Part shown: positions 21,711 through 33,945 of the stretch, one piece after another
Numbering within the stretch: position 1 is the stretch's first letter
Layout: the number at the start of each line of letters is the position of its first letter
Origin: Macrocystis pyrifera
Lineage: Eukaryota; Sar; Phaeophyceae; Laminariales; Laminariaceae
Direction: 5' to 3'
Assembly: GCA_031763025.1 (NCBI GenBank)
Contig: JASSKH010000006.1
Span: 10,351,691 to 10,415,690, forward strand
Length of the DNA: 64,000 nt
The notes under the pieces: model-generated
What the model was told of the DNA's origin: nothing
Seen by the model: the letters and a program-made list of their open reading frames with translations, nothing else
Databases searched by the model: none
Translations under genes and position numbers: made by a program

Positions 21711-21730
21711 CGAAGATGAAGATGATGCAC
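21614..21730. repeat. (GAT)n microsatellite
   Basis: GAT/GGT trinucleotides for ~115 bp, ending GACGAAGATGAAGATGATG. All frames give low-complexity products. Confidence 0.9.
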
Positions 21731-22377
21731 GATGTTCTCATGCTGTGTGTAGCTCGTCTTCCAGGCAGGTAGCCGACGGCCACAGAACACGTGCACAGAA
21801 GTAACAGCGCGCACGGAAATGACATACCGGGTTGCGGTACACCATCCCGCGTGATCACACAATATAAAGTTGTATATACACGAATTTCTATCAATATAGT
21901 GGTAAATTACACGCTGAGCTGGCCGAAAACCGCTTTTTTACTCGTCCGGCGACTGCTCTACCAATTTGGCAATGTCACGATTCAAAGTTAGTAGCAGTGT
22001 GTGTCCGAGTTCACGGCGCATTTGCCAACATTGGAATTTTCGAAGTCCGAGGTGGTCTCATAGAAACAAAAAATGTACACAAGATAGAAAGAACATGCAT
22101 TTTTGTTCAACGACATGTAGATGTCGATATTAGAGTGTATCAGGTGTATCAAGTCCAAAATCGGTGTTTGGCGGATTTCGCTCATTATCGGTATGCTTTT
22201 TCCTTTAGACAAAAGGCGGATCGACCGATATCCACGCCATCGCCTAATTCGCTGTGCACCAAGAGATGAGGCGTGTGTACGGTCCTCTATACGAAGTTGA
22301 AATTCTGAGAGGGGAAGCTCGAAATGTGCGATTCTCAGTCCAATTGACTCTTTTTTTGGCCTGGATTTTTTATATTT

Positions 22378-22551
22378 TGCTTGAGGGTAAAACGAACGGA
22401 TTGCCAAGTGCACCATTTTGATTTTATTTGTGTTTTTCGTCAGTTGTGGCCAAAACCAATTCTCGCTTTTTTCTGAAAAATGCCTAGTCCACGAAAAAAA
22501 AAAAAAAAGTTCGAAATGATGCAGTTGGCAATCCCTTCGTTTTGCCCTTAA
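22378..22551. repeat. Inverted repeat, ~45-bp arms
   Basis: The left arm, GGGTAAAACGAACGGATTGC and CAAGTGCACCATTTTGA, is the imperfect inverse of the right arm, TCGAAATGATGCAGTTGGCA and ATCCCTTCGTTTTGCCCTTA. The loop is ~85 bp and contains an A15 run. It could be a small foldback element. Confidence 0.65.
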
Positions 22552-24254
22552 GTAGGACGTGTCAAGTTTTCAGCTCAAATTTCGAAAAGCGAACAACCGA
22601 GAAAGGGCCTGACCAACTAATTCCGGAGTTTTTGACTGTCTGCGTACATGCCAACCCTTCACGTAAACCGGCACCAGGCAAGTGTCAAGTCCTTTTTGCG
22701 GGTTAACTACAGTATGTCATACAAGGCGCTTCGCTCCGCGGGCGGCCTACGCCGCCCGCTACGCTCGCTCAGGAAGGAAAATAAGTACATCAAATTATGC
22801 GAAGCGGACAGAGGTCCATGATTGAATATTGTTTTTTTTATGGCCCCTGTAGTTAGCTGCAAACTGGCGACTTGATAATGCCAAGAGTCCCGCCGCCATG
22901 CTCCTGGAGAAAACAGCTCGGACGCCACATATGCTTCGCGTCGCGGGCGGTTTTCCGCTACTCTCGCTCACACGTCGTACGTACGTACATACCCCAGGTA
23001 GGGTACTTATTTTCTTCTTTCGATATGCTCTGTGTCTGTGTACTCGTCGTATGTACGAAAGATAAAGCACAGAACGGCACAGTAACACAGCCAAAGCAAT
23101 GAAAATGAAACCGAAAATTTCTAAAAGAAATAAAATCCCCGTCCCCTTTCGTGTATTATTTTACTACCTGAGTGGAACACCTTACACCAGTCAAAAAAAG
23201 AAAAAAATGAAAAAAAAAAAAAAAATCTTGCAGCAGAGCTTCTCTCTCAGCCTCGTACGCCGCCCGCCCCTCTCGCGACCATCTCGCCACCGATTCAGTC
23301 CGGGTAAAGCTTACCTCCCTCTCTTCCACAGTGAGCCCCGTCGCCCGCCTCGCGTGAAGCCCGGTGCTCACCGTGGACCTCGACGCAAGCTCGACAATGT
23401 TGGTGCTCATTCGGGGTACCTCCCTCTTGTGACTCTCAGCCCGGTCGCAAAAATAAGCACCGCTTGAGTATTATCTTACAATCCCGAACGCCCCTTAAAT
23501 ACTCGTACGTACTCTATCCAAAATCACAAATGGAGGCCAGACAGAGCCTATTGATGCATCCCTCGTGTCTCGAGGCACATCACGCGACGCCTAGGCACGA
23601 AAGCGGCGACCGCGCTCCTTGCAACTCCCCCTCTACTCGCCAGCATCCGCTGACACCCTCGACGGTGCCGGGTTCGCCCGCGCAACCGTGCTCGGAGTAC
23701 ACGCACGCACACGAAACGAAAGAAGGAAAAAGGGAAGAAGGACTGAAAGTACGACGAGAAATAAATGGAGAAAACAAAGACTCGCTGGAACGGTCCGGCA
23801 AGTAATAAACGGAGGCGATTCCCAAGTGGGAGCTCTGAGAGGCCAGGGATGTACAAACCGAGCACGCTCAGAGATTGAGATCTAAGTAAGTATATCTATG
23901 TAGAACGCAGTTGGTCCCTGTGAGAGACGCGAGAGGGAAGCAAGTCGACAATACAGGGACCTAAAAACCCTTACATAGCACCGGCCGATGCTCGGCTGGG
24001 GGATGAAGGCGATCAGAGCCCCGAAGTTGTATGCGAGGAGTGGTATGCCACAAGAAAAGGACGGTGCTATCAACATTTACTCAGGTCGCACAGATCGTCG
24101 GTTTCCACCGCACGATGTAGGCTTCTCAAGGCAGATCTGTTCCTGTTAATAGGTCTTGTATGATCTACTTCAAAGCTCATGCTTTAGGGTGGGACCCGTA
24201 CATGCATTCCGCACGATCCAGCGCATGTTTTCCTGGGTGGATCTGTACTATAAA

Positions 24255-24616
24255 ACAGATAGATAGATACTGCGGCACAAGCTCTCACAGCGGCAGGTGA
24301 GGAACTAGATCATCATCTATCTGTAGATGATCTGTAGATAGATAGATAAATAGATACATAAGATAGATAGCTAGATAAGATATATATATATATGAGATAG
24401 ATAAGATAGATAGATAAGATAGAGAGATAAGATATTAATAGATAGATAATAGATATAGAGAGATATAGATAGATATATATAGATAGATAAGATAGATAGA
24501 TAGATAGATAGATATATAGATAGATAGATAGATATATAGATAAGATAGATATATAGATAAGATAGATAGGTAGATAAGATAGATAGATAGATAGGATAGA
24601 TAGATAGATAAGATAG

Positions 24617-24686
<70 letters not shown>

Positions 24687-24752
24687 GATATATAGATAGG
24701 TAAGATAGATAGATAGATAAGATAGATAGATAGATAAGATAGATAGATAGAT

Positions 24753-24810
<58 letters not shown>

Positions 24811-24936
24811 TAGATAAGATATATAGATAGATAAGATAGATATAGATAGATAAGATATATAGATAGATAAGATATATAGATAGATAAGATATATAGATAG
24901 ATAAGATATATAGATAGATAAGATATATAGATAGAT

Positions 24937-25003
<67 letters not shown>

Positions 25004-25009
25004 GATAGC

Positions 25010-25040
<31 letters not shown>

Positions 25041-25119
25041 GATAGATAGATAGATAGATAAGATAGATAGATAAGATAGATAGATAGATAAGATAGATAG
25101 ATAGATAAGATAGATAGAT

Positions 25120-25158
<39 letters not shown>

Positions 25159-25274
25159 GATAGATAGATAGATAAGATAGATAGATAGATAGATAGATAG
25201 TAGAGATAGATAGATAGATAGTTAGATAAGATAGATAGATAGTTAGATAAGATAGATAGATAAGATAGATAGAT

Positions 25275-25308
<34 letters not shown>

Positions 25309-25745
25309 TATAGATAATATAGATGTATATAGATAGATAGATAAGATAGATAGATAAGATAGATATATAGATAAGATATATAGATAGATAAGATATATAG
25401 ATAGATAATATATATAGATAGATAAGATAGATATATAGATAGATAAGATATATAGATAGATAAGATAGATAGATAGATAAGATAGATAGATAGATAAGAT
25501 AGATAGATAAGATAGGTAGATAGATAAGATAGATAGATAGATAAGATAGATAGATAGATAAGATAGATAGATAAGATAGATAGATAGATAAGATAGATAG
25601 ATAGATAAGATAAGATAGATAAGATAGATAGATAGATATATAGATAAGATAGATAGATACATAGATAGTAGATACATAGATACATAGATAGGAGATAGAT
25701 AGATACATAGCTAGTAGATAGATAGATACATAGATAGATAGTCAT
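24255..25745. repeat. (GATA)n array, ~1.5 kb
   Basis: Almost pure GATA on the plus strand, with AAGATA, TATA and TACATA interruptions spaced so that several minus-strand frames stay open for over 400 codons (repeats of Ile, Tyr, Leu, Ser). These ORFs are artefacts of the 4-base period. Confidence 0.97.
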
Positions 25746-25884
25746 GATCTGCATGCCTGGGGTGTGCGATACGCGTGTGCTAACGCACGCTCCCGCTTCG
25801 CGGACGCTTGATAACTTCGCACAACGTGTATCTCTTTTTTTACTTGGTCGCTATTTAATACCTGGTAGTACAGTAGATGGGTTA

Positions 25885-25985
25885 TAACCCTTTCAGGGCT
25901 GCAGCAAATCCCGTTTCGGGGACAAAGTACATATAATTCAAGTGGTTTGTCCGCAAAACAGGACTGCGACACTAAAAGAGTTAAG
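25885..25985. mobile_element. MITE family M2, copy 4
   Basis: A ~100-bp near-palindrome: TAACCCTTTCAGGGCTGCAG with TCCCGTTTCGGGGACAAAGT on the left, and CAAGTGGTTTGTCCGCAAAA with ACTAAAAGAGTTAA on the right. It has the whole structure of the family with no internal coding sequence. Confidence 0.75.
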
Positions 25986-26069
25986 AGCAGTGGAGGACAG
26001 TAGAGACGGAAGAGAGGAGTGTTCATCACAGTCCAGTTCTCTACGGTACAGTGCAGCTCATACGGTCAG

Positions 26070-26211
26070 GATTGTTCTGCGTGACGGCCTTTCGCGAGCT
26101 CTGTTGCCGGAGCACCTCCAGCGGGGCGACGACGCCAATATCCGTCGTTGCAAGAAGGGAGTGGAGCCAGAGTGCTCCGCTAGGAGGAAGCTCGGGCTCA
26201 AGGCCACAGGA
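26070..26211 (+). CDS. Candidate upstream exon of the RanBP2-finger gene
   Basis: Acceptor ATACGGTCAG and donor GGA|GTGGGT. The frame reads IVLRDGLSRALLPEHLQRGD, then DANIRRCKKGVEPECSARRK, with balanced composition, and exits in phase 0, as needed by the exon at 26,790. There is no domain and no start codon has been assigned. Confidence 0.4.
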
Positions 26212-26789
26212 GTGGGTCCTTCTCGCGCATTAGACAAGGCGCAGCAAGGGCGAAGTACGTAGCCGCCGTCAATTTTCCTCTCTTGTGCGCTAACGGTAAA
26301 CCTCGGCGCGCAACCGTGCTCGTCCGCCTTTGTCGTGACACTCGTACCATTTGCCAAGAGCCACCACAGTATTGTTTTTTTTCCCGCTGCGCTGTGCCCT
26401 CGTACCGCCTTTTTTTGAGCAATCAACAGTTTTTTTTTACGACGGCCCCTCGAGAGATGTGTGATCGGCGATGGCCACGACAATAGCGACGGCATTGCAG
26501 TGCGTGCTCTTGCGCCCCCCCCCCGCCCTCCCCTCCGTCGTCGGCGCGTCTCGTGTTCGTACATCACCGCGCATTGACAAGCGGCTCAGCCCAACCGCCC
26601 TCCCTAACCCTCTTTGGTTGGTTGAATAAGACGAAAACACGCTCCAGCGTACAGCCTTTGCCCTCTCATTCCTTCCTCACTCCGCCCCGCCCCTACCCGC
26701 GTTGTGGTGCATTCACTCGTTGGCCTCGGCCGCTACGTACCGTATATTGTACAAAAAAATCGCACCTCCGATACGAATTCATCGTGCAG

Positions 26790-29278
26790 GCGGTCCAGTC
26801 TGTTAACCGCGCCGACCCTCGCGGGGCCCGGAGGCGATGCGACAGGCCGGCGGTGGCGCGTACCCACGAGCGACCGCGCGGCCGGCCTCTGCCGAAGTGG
26901 GACCGTCCCGGCGGCAGTAGCGTCGCGCTGGAGAGGAGGCCACCGCCGCCGGTGTCCAAGTGGGGTGCGATCGGCAACGGTTTGGGACAGGTGCGGCCTG
27001 CTTTTGCTTCCGTTGTTATTGCCTTTCTCTTGCAAAAACGAGTCGCTAATTTGTTTGCACGGCTCGACCTGCAGAGTATTGAGGCTTTTAGCCTTATTGG
27101 CTTGGCTAAGCTATAAACTATGCTGGATGTCCTGGTAGGAGAAGTACAGCCGAAGGTCCGTACCGTCCCGTCCCGTCCGTCCGACCGGTCGAAAGTCTCT
27201 CTTGAAAACGTCACGAAGTTAGCTCTAAAAAATAGAGAAAACGATTTGTGTGTGTTTTTACTTGCCTTCAACGAGCGCACACAATTGATGGCAGTTATAA
27301 AACCCAACGTGCCCAAACTCCAGGGGTAGCAGCAGCCTGTTCTGATGTTGCAACGGGAGCTATGGGCTAAATTTGACGACACGAAAATTGGAACGTGAAA
27401 GTGTGGTGAGCTTAAGCTTTATTTTGACCAATCCGCCGGAGGATTAACTAAAAAAAAAAAAGTTACAAAACCCACTTGGTGGTATGCGGGAACAGTCACC
27501 AGAACCAAAAATGGTTCATTATCATATTTAGTATGGGAATAGGTAGGTTTTTGGGTCCGCCGCGGGCCCTGATTTCGATGGCCCCCCACGATAGCGCGAG
27601 TTCCTAGCAAAATACGTAGCGATCCTTTTTTTGAGGGTGCTGGTGTGGGCGTGAGGTACAGGTGGGTGGGGGTGGGTGAGCGGGTGGGTGGGTCGGTCAG
27701 TGGGTCTCTGTGCTTGTATGTGCGCTGTATGATACGGCGTTTCCCGTGGGTGAATTGGTTATTGGCTGGGTGGGTAGGTGCGGTTGTGAGTGTTGTGTGT
27801 AATATTTTGTCTGGGCTTGCGCTGCCATGAATATGTGGACGCTAGACGATCGCCGACGCCCGTCCGAAGGTCTCGCAGCCCCCGGGGGCACAAAAGGTTG
27901 TCACCCGGACGGTGTTTGGAGTTGGTCTGTCGCTTGGTGAACGTTCAACGTTTGTAAATGAATGCCCCGCTAATTGTTACCCTCGCCACGCCGACCATCG
28001 GTGTTGTGCGGCCGCGCCTCTCTCCCCCCCCCCCCCCCTCCTCCACACCTGCCCTCCCTCTTTCCGGGTCGACGCCTTTGCCGCCGGTGGGGGTGATACC
28101 TGAAGGCGTGGAATTGCCCAGCGTGCACGTTCTTCAACGAAGACCCCACGTTTCGCACCGCCTGCGAGGTGTGCAACACTCCGCGTCCCACCTCCGCGTC
28201 TGGCCTGAATGCTGCCGAAGACCAACACCATTGGGACGTCGATTTTAGTGCTGGAGGCGGAGAATCGGCAACAGCGCCGGTAGCTTCAGCAACATCACCA
28301 TCAGCAGTAGCAGTAGCAGCAGCAGCAGCAGCAGCGCCATCAGCAAGAGAAGCAGCAACGGCAGAAGGGGGCAGGAGGGTGAAAAGTTACGGCTCCGCTT
28401 TTTTACCCTCCTCCGGAGCTCGTCTTGGGGCGCCGGAGCCCATTGCTACCGCTCGGTACGAGTCGACACTCGACGACGTGACGGTCGGCGGCGCCGCCGT
28501 CGGCGGCAGCGACTACGAGGGAGCGGTGGACGGAATTCTCGGAGGCGTTTCCCCAGGGGGTGTGACCTTCCCCTCCCCTCCCCCCCCCCCAAGGCCAGAC
28601 TGTACCCAACGTCGAAGATTAGCACGGCCGTGAAGAGCATCGACTGGGAAGGGGGGGCGGAGTGGGAAGGGTTGGGAAGCTCGTCTTTCGGGGAGTCTCC
28701 TGCAGGCTCTCCCCGACGTTCGGGCTTCGGATTTGGCGGTGGGAGCGATAGTGGTGGCGGCAGTGGTGGTGGTGGTGGTGGTGATGTCGGTGGTATCGGT
28801 GGTGACCGCGGCGGCCGCAGTTGTGATCGGGAGGGAAGAGCGCCGTGACCCCTTCTGTGTGTAGCTCGAGGCTATGGAGTGAAGCTTCGGCAACACTTTT
28901 GTTTTGCCTGTTTGTTCTGTTTGTTTTTTTTTGTTTTTGCGTTGTTGTATTGCTCGTTTGTTTGTTTATTTCGTTTTGTTTTGTTTTTGTGTGACCGTTG
29001 CGCTGGCCGTTGCCGGCACGACGTAAGGCCTTGCCCGATACTCGAGGAAAGGTCGCGATGCTTCTTGTTCTGGTTGATTGGCCTGGTGCGTGCGGTGTCT
29101 TTTTTTCATCTCCGGTGGAGGTCTGGTGGAACTCGTCCGGGACTGCTGTGTTCTTCGCCGAGAGCACAACCTGCGGGCCCTCACGAACCAGATGTCACGG
29201 ACTCGCGCCTTGCTTTCACTCACTACCCAGTGCGTACTGTTGTTGTGCGAATGTTACCACTTCATGGAAAGGGTCTAG
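26790..29278 (+). CDS. RanBP2-type zinc-finger protein (multi-exon)
   Basis: Exons 26790-26990 (acceptor ATCGTGCAG, donor CAG|GTGCGG), 28106 to about 28,787, and 29121-29278 (stop TAG). Phases agree: 0 between the first two, and phase 1 into the last if the GTGATG donor near 28,788 is used. The second exon starts with a RanBP2-type finger, AWNCPACTFFNEDPTFRTAC then EVCNTPRP: W-x-C-x2-C-x3-N, then C-x2-C after 12 residues. Such fingers bind ubiquitin or single-stranded RNA. Ala/Ser- and Gly-rich sequence follows, and the C-terminus is a Leu-rich helical segment (LVELVRDCCVLRREHNLRAL). Frame changes once, at a C11 run (28,580-28,590), so a 1-base error or mutation is implied. The N-terminus is unresolved. 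Confidence 0.7.
27300..27462. repeat. Dispersed repeat C, copy 1 (inside an intron)
   Basis: Shares GTGTGGTGAGCTTAAGCT, ACCAATCCGCCGGAGGATTA and the AACGTGCCCAA block, in inverse orientation, with 35,735-35,870. It lies in the intron before the RanBP2 exon. Confidence 0.65.
28106..28787 (+). CDS. RanBP2 zinc-finger exon with poly-C frame change
   Basis: Acceptor CCTGAAG is the first AG after a C-rich tract at 28,022-28,073. The four zinc-ligand cysteines fall within 28,118-28,175. The reading is open to the C11 run at 28,580. Beyond it the coding-like frame is the one giving ARLYPTSKISTAVKSIDWEG and GSSSFGESPAGSPRRSGFGF. The 3' boundary lies inside a GGT repeat and could shift by multiples of three. 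Confidence 0.7.
29121..29278 (+). CDS. C-terminal helical exon of the RanBP2-finger gene
   Basis: The acceptor GGTGGAG follows a T8-containing tract. The reading GLVELVRDCCVLRREHNLRA, LTNQMSRTRALLSLTTQCVL and LLCECYHFMERV ends at TAG. Leu/Val spacing suggests an amphipathic helix or coiled coil. It follows the Gly-rich end of the previous exon with phase 1. Confidence 0.55.
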
Positions 29279-30139
29279 AGACTCCGCGGTTGTGAAGAAT
29301 ACCTGTCCTTTCACGCCTGTCAGCAGCAATTAGATCGACTGACATAGCACAGCAGTAGGTCGGCATATGTCGCACCGCTGGGAACCTCTCGGTTAGGTTG
29401 CGGTGAGGGGCGCTATGCACTCAATCAATCAAGGCACGTCGAGGAAAAGGTAGGTGGGCTTTTGTGGGGGTTCTGGTTGGGGCGGGGGTTGTGGCTTCGT
29501 TTCGTGGCGATTTTTTTTGTGTGTCGCGGACTTTGTTGGTTGGTTGGTCGCAGGTTTAAGCTACCTGGGGGCTCTTCTCTGAAGCACGGAGAGCAACGAC
29601 GGCGGCGTTTATGCCATGGGTTTGTACCACAAGGGTAGGGGCATTTGGTTGGTCGTTCAGGCGAGATTAGACGCACCTACCAGTGCTTGCCGCGAAACGA
29701 GACCGTACAGACAATGCTGCCTCCGGTCGTACCTCACAGCACGTGGGATTTGTTTTTTGGCGTGGGTTTCAATCAATGGAGAGATTCTTGATCGAAGACG
29801 GCATCCTATTGGTTTGCGGGTCTCGCGCCAGGGTACCGCCGACCCGCCAAATGAGCGGTACAATATTCGATGCGTCGACTTAGCTCGACCAACTCCACCT
29901 CTCCTGCTGATACAAGAGGGAAACTCCGGCCTGCAGAAACAAGCAGGCATGTTGTATCGAAACCCTCGACATTTGTCGTGCGTTAGAAGGGATGGTTGGG
30001 GGCTAGGAGGGACCTGGTACTGTTGAGGCACTTTCTGAAGACGGCGTTACGAGATGGTGGTACGAATGTCCAGGAAACACACGAGCGCCCAAACGTATTC
30101 CTTGAAAGCCTCCAAGGCTCCTCAAGCCGATATTCGAAA

Positions 30140-30200
30140 GGTGTGTGTTCCTGTACGTACGTGTCCGCTAGCACACAAAAGCTCCAAACCTACGAGCCCC
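30140..30200 (+). repeat. Dispersed repeat E, copy 1
   Basis: GGTGTGTGTTCCTGTACG, ACGTGTCCGCTAGCACACAA and AAGCTCCAAACCTACGAG match 31,147-31,203 in the same orientation. Confidence 0.65.
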
Positions 30201-30787
30201 CCCTTGCCCCAGCACGATGGCCACCACCTTCATGGCCGTTGGCCATCGCTGATCTTACCAACCCTCGCCAAGCTTCAGCTGGTTTGGCGCCGCCTGTGTG
30301 GTGTTGTGCTGTTCCTTCCCTCCCTCGTCGAACACACCCTCGCGGCTGCGTACTACCCCAGTATCGTTTTCAAATCTATAAGAAGACGAATATTTTTGGA
30401 GACCCAACCCAGAAGAGGCCGTCTGTGAACAAACGTTAAAAACGACGGTCAACTGCAGCTCACTCGCGCTTTCTTGGCTTCTTTCGAGTGGCCGACCGTC
30501 CCTGCCTCCCTCTCTCCCTTCCTCTCTCCTTCCCTCTCTCCATCTCCCTTTGCTCGAGTTGAAACGACATTGGTCGGAGTGATGCCAACAACCATCGTTC
30601 GTGAACAATAAAACACAAACGAACACTGACATCACGACCCTCTTACTAACCAAGGCCCGGGATAATTTTCTTCCACTCTTCGGTGTTTTCGTGGCCATTC
30701 GTATGAGGTTTCGGAGAATTTACTTCTTTGCTCAAGCTTTATTTTTGTTGTGTGTGTGTGTGTTTTTTTCTACAAATGTAACATATT

Positions 30788-30905
30788 TGTGTCGTAGTTT
30801 GTGACCCCAGAGCTTGCAGCTCTCTACTGTAGGATGAAGAATCAGCACCGACACTGGGTGTGCTAGATGTCGACCTGTAGAAATAAAAAAATGGTTTTAT
30901 GTGAA
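30788..30905 (+). repeat. Dispersed repeat D, copy 1
   Basis: TCGTAGTTTGTGACCCCAGA, then GATGAAGAATCAGCACCGAC and GCTAGATGTCGACCTGTAGA match 55,610-55,720. The unit carries AATAAA-like sequence and may be a 3' end fragment of a transposon or duplicated gene. Confidence 0.7.
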
Positions 30906-31146
30906 CACACAAGAACATGTCACTCGAACTCCTCCTTTCCTGCCCCCTTCAAAAAGGTGGTCGAGACCCCCCCCTGCACGACATGGGCGCCAAAAACTCC
31001 TTGTGGAGACATTGAATAATGTAGCAAACCCCTCAAGGTGTTGAAAACCTCTCTCATTCGGTAAGCCTAGTGGCGTTCTACAACACTGCTCAATGCCTTC
31101 ATTAGGATGTTACATTCACGTTGTGCAGGGGGGGGGGGGGGGGTCG

Positions 31147-31203
31147 AAAACTGTGTGTTCAACGTGTCCGCTTGCACACAAAAACTCCACAAACCTACGA
31201 TTG
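31147..31203 (+). repeat. Dispersed repeat E, copy 2
   Basis: AACTGTGTGTTCAACGTGTC and CGCTTGCACACAAAAACTCC followed by ACAAACCTACG. It is preceded by a G18 run. Confidence 0.65.
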
Positions 31204-31871
31204 TTCGGGTTGTCTCATCTTTCGTTTTACTTTCTCGTTATTGTGTTCCGGTTTTCCTATCGTTTATTTCAGTGTTTCTTTGTCTTTCGTTTTATTAGTT
31301 TCTCCTTTTAGTATATCTGGGTTGATGGCTTGTGGATGTTGCGGCTTTGTGTTGTCTGTCGCCTTAATCGTGTTCCAAAGCATCGAAGAAAAGAGGGCGA
31401 GGGATGCGAATTCAACACTCGAAGAAAGCGCTCGAAACGATGAATTTGTCCTCGAATAGTTCGAGGTTCGATGTTCCAAAATCGACGGCCGACTCGAAAA
31501 AAAACGCTTGCCAATCCCTGGTCTATCATGCGTTCCACATATCATATTTGTATACCGGTTCATAGTATAAATCCTTGACAAGGAATTGCATATAGAATAC
31601 GCGCGCTCGTTTTATTACAACACTTGTAAAATTCGGTAAAAATGGGATATAGACGAGACGTATTACGCAGCTTGCAAAGTTGAGTATCAACTACTTAATC
31701 AGTCGAACTCACAGCTGACGTATTTCATAAATTTATAAAAATCCCTGCGGGGTTTAGTTTCTGCTTCCACAAAAAAAAAAAAAAGTCCATCATTTCTTGA
31801 CCACACTTTTTCGACCGTGGTTTTCTGACCGTGTTTTTTTTTTATTTGGTTGTTTGACCGTCGTTGAAACA

Positions 31872-32200
31872 TCCACGCTTAAGCAAGCCACGACCACGCG
31901 CTCGCGGCGGTGGCTTGACACGTGCCACCCGCTGCTGTTTCCTGTCAAAGAAAGTATCTCGTGGTTCTGCTCTCGGTAAGTTCGGCGAGAGGTCGCACTC
32001 CGCGTTTTTTCCACCTGATCGAAGACTGGAGTTACTTTCCAAGACAACCGCTGAAAAGCGTTCACCCTCAAGCAAGCCACGGCCACGCGCTCGCGGCAGT
32101 GGCTTCGCACGTGTCACCGGCCGCTGCCCACGAAGTCTCGAGGTTCTGCTCGGCAAGTTCGGCGATAAATAGCGTTTTAACTTGATCAAACAGTAGACTA
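31872..32200 (+). repeat. Tandem duplication, ~190-bp unit
   Basis: The two units start AAGCAAGCCACGACCACGCG and AAGCAAGCCACGGCCACGCG and share CGCGGC-GTGGCTT, AGGTTCTGCTC-GGCAAGTT and CTTGATCAA-type blocks. Divergence is moderate, so the duplication is not recent. Confidence 0.75.
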
Positions 32201-32354
32201 CCCTACTGCAAGACAACATGAGAAAACCGCCTGCTTGTCTCACAGAAATCTAAACAATCATCGCCATAAAAAAAAAAAACTTATTTTTTAATAGTGTGAT
32301 GCTTATATATAATCACACACGATGGTCATCATGATCATAAACAGTTATTGTTAT

Positions 32355-32480
32355 TTTTATGCTTGCCCTCCGACAACATAGCATAGATGCCGTTCCTATA
32401 TAAACCGAATATAACTAATGTTATTAGAATGCTTGCCTTCCGACAATATAGCGTCGATGCCGTTCCTATATAAACCAAGT
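32355..32480 (+). repeat. Tandem duplication, ~64-bp unit
   Basis: Two copies of ATGCTTGCC-TCCGACAA and GATGCCGTTCCTATATAAAC. Each unit ends with a TATATAAA stretch that resembles a TATA box; this may be coincidence. Confidence 0.8.
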
Positions 32481-33880
32481 ATCCTCCCGTAAAACCGACT
32501 ATAATCCATTATGTAAGCATCTCAAACGTAGCAGGACACACGCACATATATATACCAGGTACTTGATACAAGCGTGGCTTCGCCGCGGGTTCGCCCATGC
32601 CCGTAGCGGCAAAGAGAAGTGGAATAATAGGTTATAACTTAGCCGAGGCCGCACAAAATCGACTGTTGTACTGCTAAGGGGTGTACTCCATTCAACCGTA
32701 AAGTACGTACGTTCGTTCGTATTCTTCTTAATCAAACATACATATTGGCGGCATGTACCGCTATTAATAGCTGTATGAAGCTTGTCTCGGGTGGCAGATG
32801 GCAGGTGTACAACGACAAACAGCAGCAGCAACAACAGCAACATAAAATAGGCCCACACAGCAGCAAGCAGCAGATTCACATGCATAAGTACGTACGAGTA
32901 CACACCTTGTATCCAGGTGTTTACAGTACCGAAAGAGCATACTACTACCGGTAGTATAATCGTACGATACAAACAACAGCGGCAAACCTCAGTATAATAC
33001 TATACGACGTACATACCACAGATCATATGGTACGGGTACTGCTGTATGTACTGTTGTAGTGCCGGTATTAATAGTGTGTACTGGTGGTCGATGAAAATTC
33101 AGGGTCGTGTTATGAGGCTTAGATTGGTATGAGGCTTAGACTGGGTAGGCGATTGGTTAACCTTTTACCTTTAGCCCAACGGACTAAGTCGTTGGCACAA
33201 AACAGAATCTTGGATCTTGCGTGTAGATCATGGGATAACTATAAAAGTTAATGCAGCAAACTGCACGAGTCCGTGTATGTATACGTACGACATAAAATTC
33301 GGGATGAAACTCAGACTTTTGCAAACAAAAAACAAAAAGATAGCTTCGATCACTACATTGTTGATGAAGGTGAAGGCTGCAGCATCCACACCGCCCGCAT
33401 GTTCACGGTACGGGCGCACGTGAGGCCCTGCCCGGTGCAAAGCAGGCCGGCGGGCACGTTCGCGTATGAACCGGCCGAAAATGTTCTACCTCCTCGCGAG
33501 AAAAATTCCCGACATGCTCATGTGTACACAAGGTCAAGGGACTGTCAAAAATATGTATGGCGAGCCTGTGATGAAGGCATAAATTCCTCAAGAAAGCACA
33601 CGCACGTGAGACACGGCTAGAGCACGGCCGTGGCCGCCCATAGCAGAGTGGGCAGAGTAGGGTCAGCTAGCACGATGAGGGAGTTTCGGGCCGAGAGGTG
33701 CACCTCATCGCGAGGTATCGCGAAAATGGTTCAAACATCGTACGTCTATCAAAAGCTGAGGCTCGCTTACGGCGAAGCACTAACGATATCGTCCTTGCAT
33801 TTACTGCTGCTGCTGGATCTGTTGCTTGCTGCTCTTGAGGCGGCGAGAGCGCTTCGTCGAATCAGCACGAGGACCTTGGT

Positions 33881-33883
33881 GCG

Positions 33884-33921
<38 letters not shown>

Positions 33922-33945
33922 GCAGCTGTTGTTGTTGGTAGTGGT
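33881..33945. repeat. (GTT)n microsatellite
   Basis: About 17 GTT units, with one GCAGCT interruption near the right end. On the minus strand one frame reads a His-rich then poly-Gln product, which may or may not be coding. Confidence 0.9.

Larger units (their letters stand above)
21560..26069. other. Intergenic stretch with microsatellites
   Basis: Besides the arrays listed separately, I see an inverted repeat at 22.4-22.55 kb and a possible minus-strand coding scrap at about 23,310-23,410 (AREGRA-type reading with a GTAAGC donor). Nothing else is supported. The 142-residue minus-strand ORF at 21,988-22,416 has no domain and shows AT-rich, noncoding-like composition. Confidence 0.5.

Noticed and set aside
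21930..21985. tRNA-like sequence on the minus strand (CCAAATTGGTAGAGCAGTCG)
   Set aside because: It has a box A-like stretch but no box B and no pairing acceptor stem.
21988..22416. Minus-strand 142-codon ORF
   Set aside because: It overlaps an inverted repeat, is AT-rich and shows no motif.
24371..25754. Two minus-strand ORFs of about 440 codons
   Set aside because: They are made wholly of the GATA array (Ile/Tyr/Leu/Ser repeats) and stay open only because of its 4-base period.
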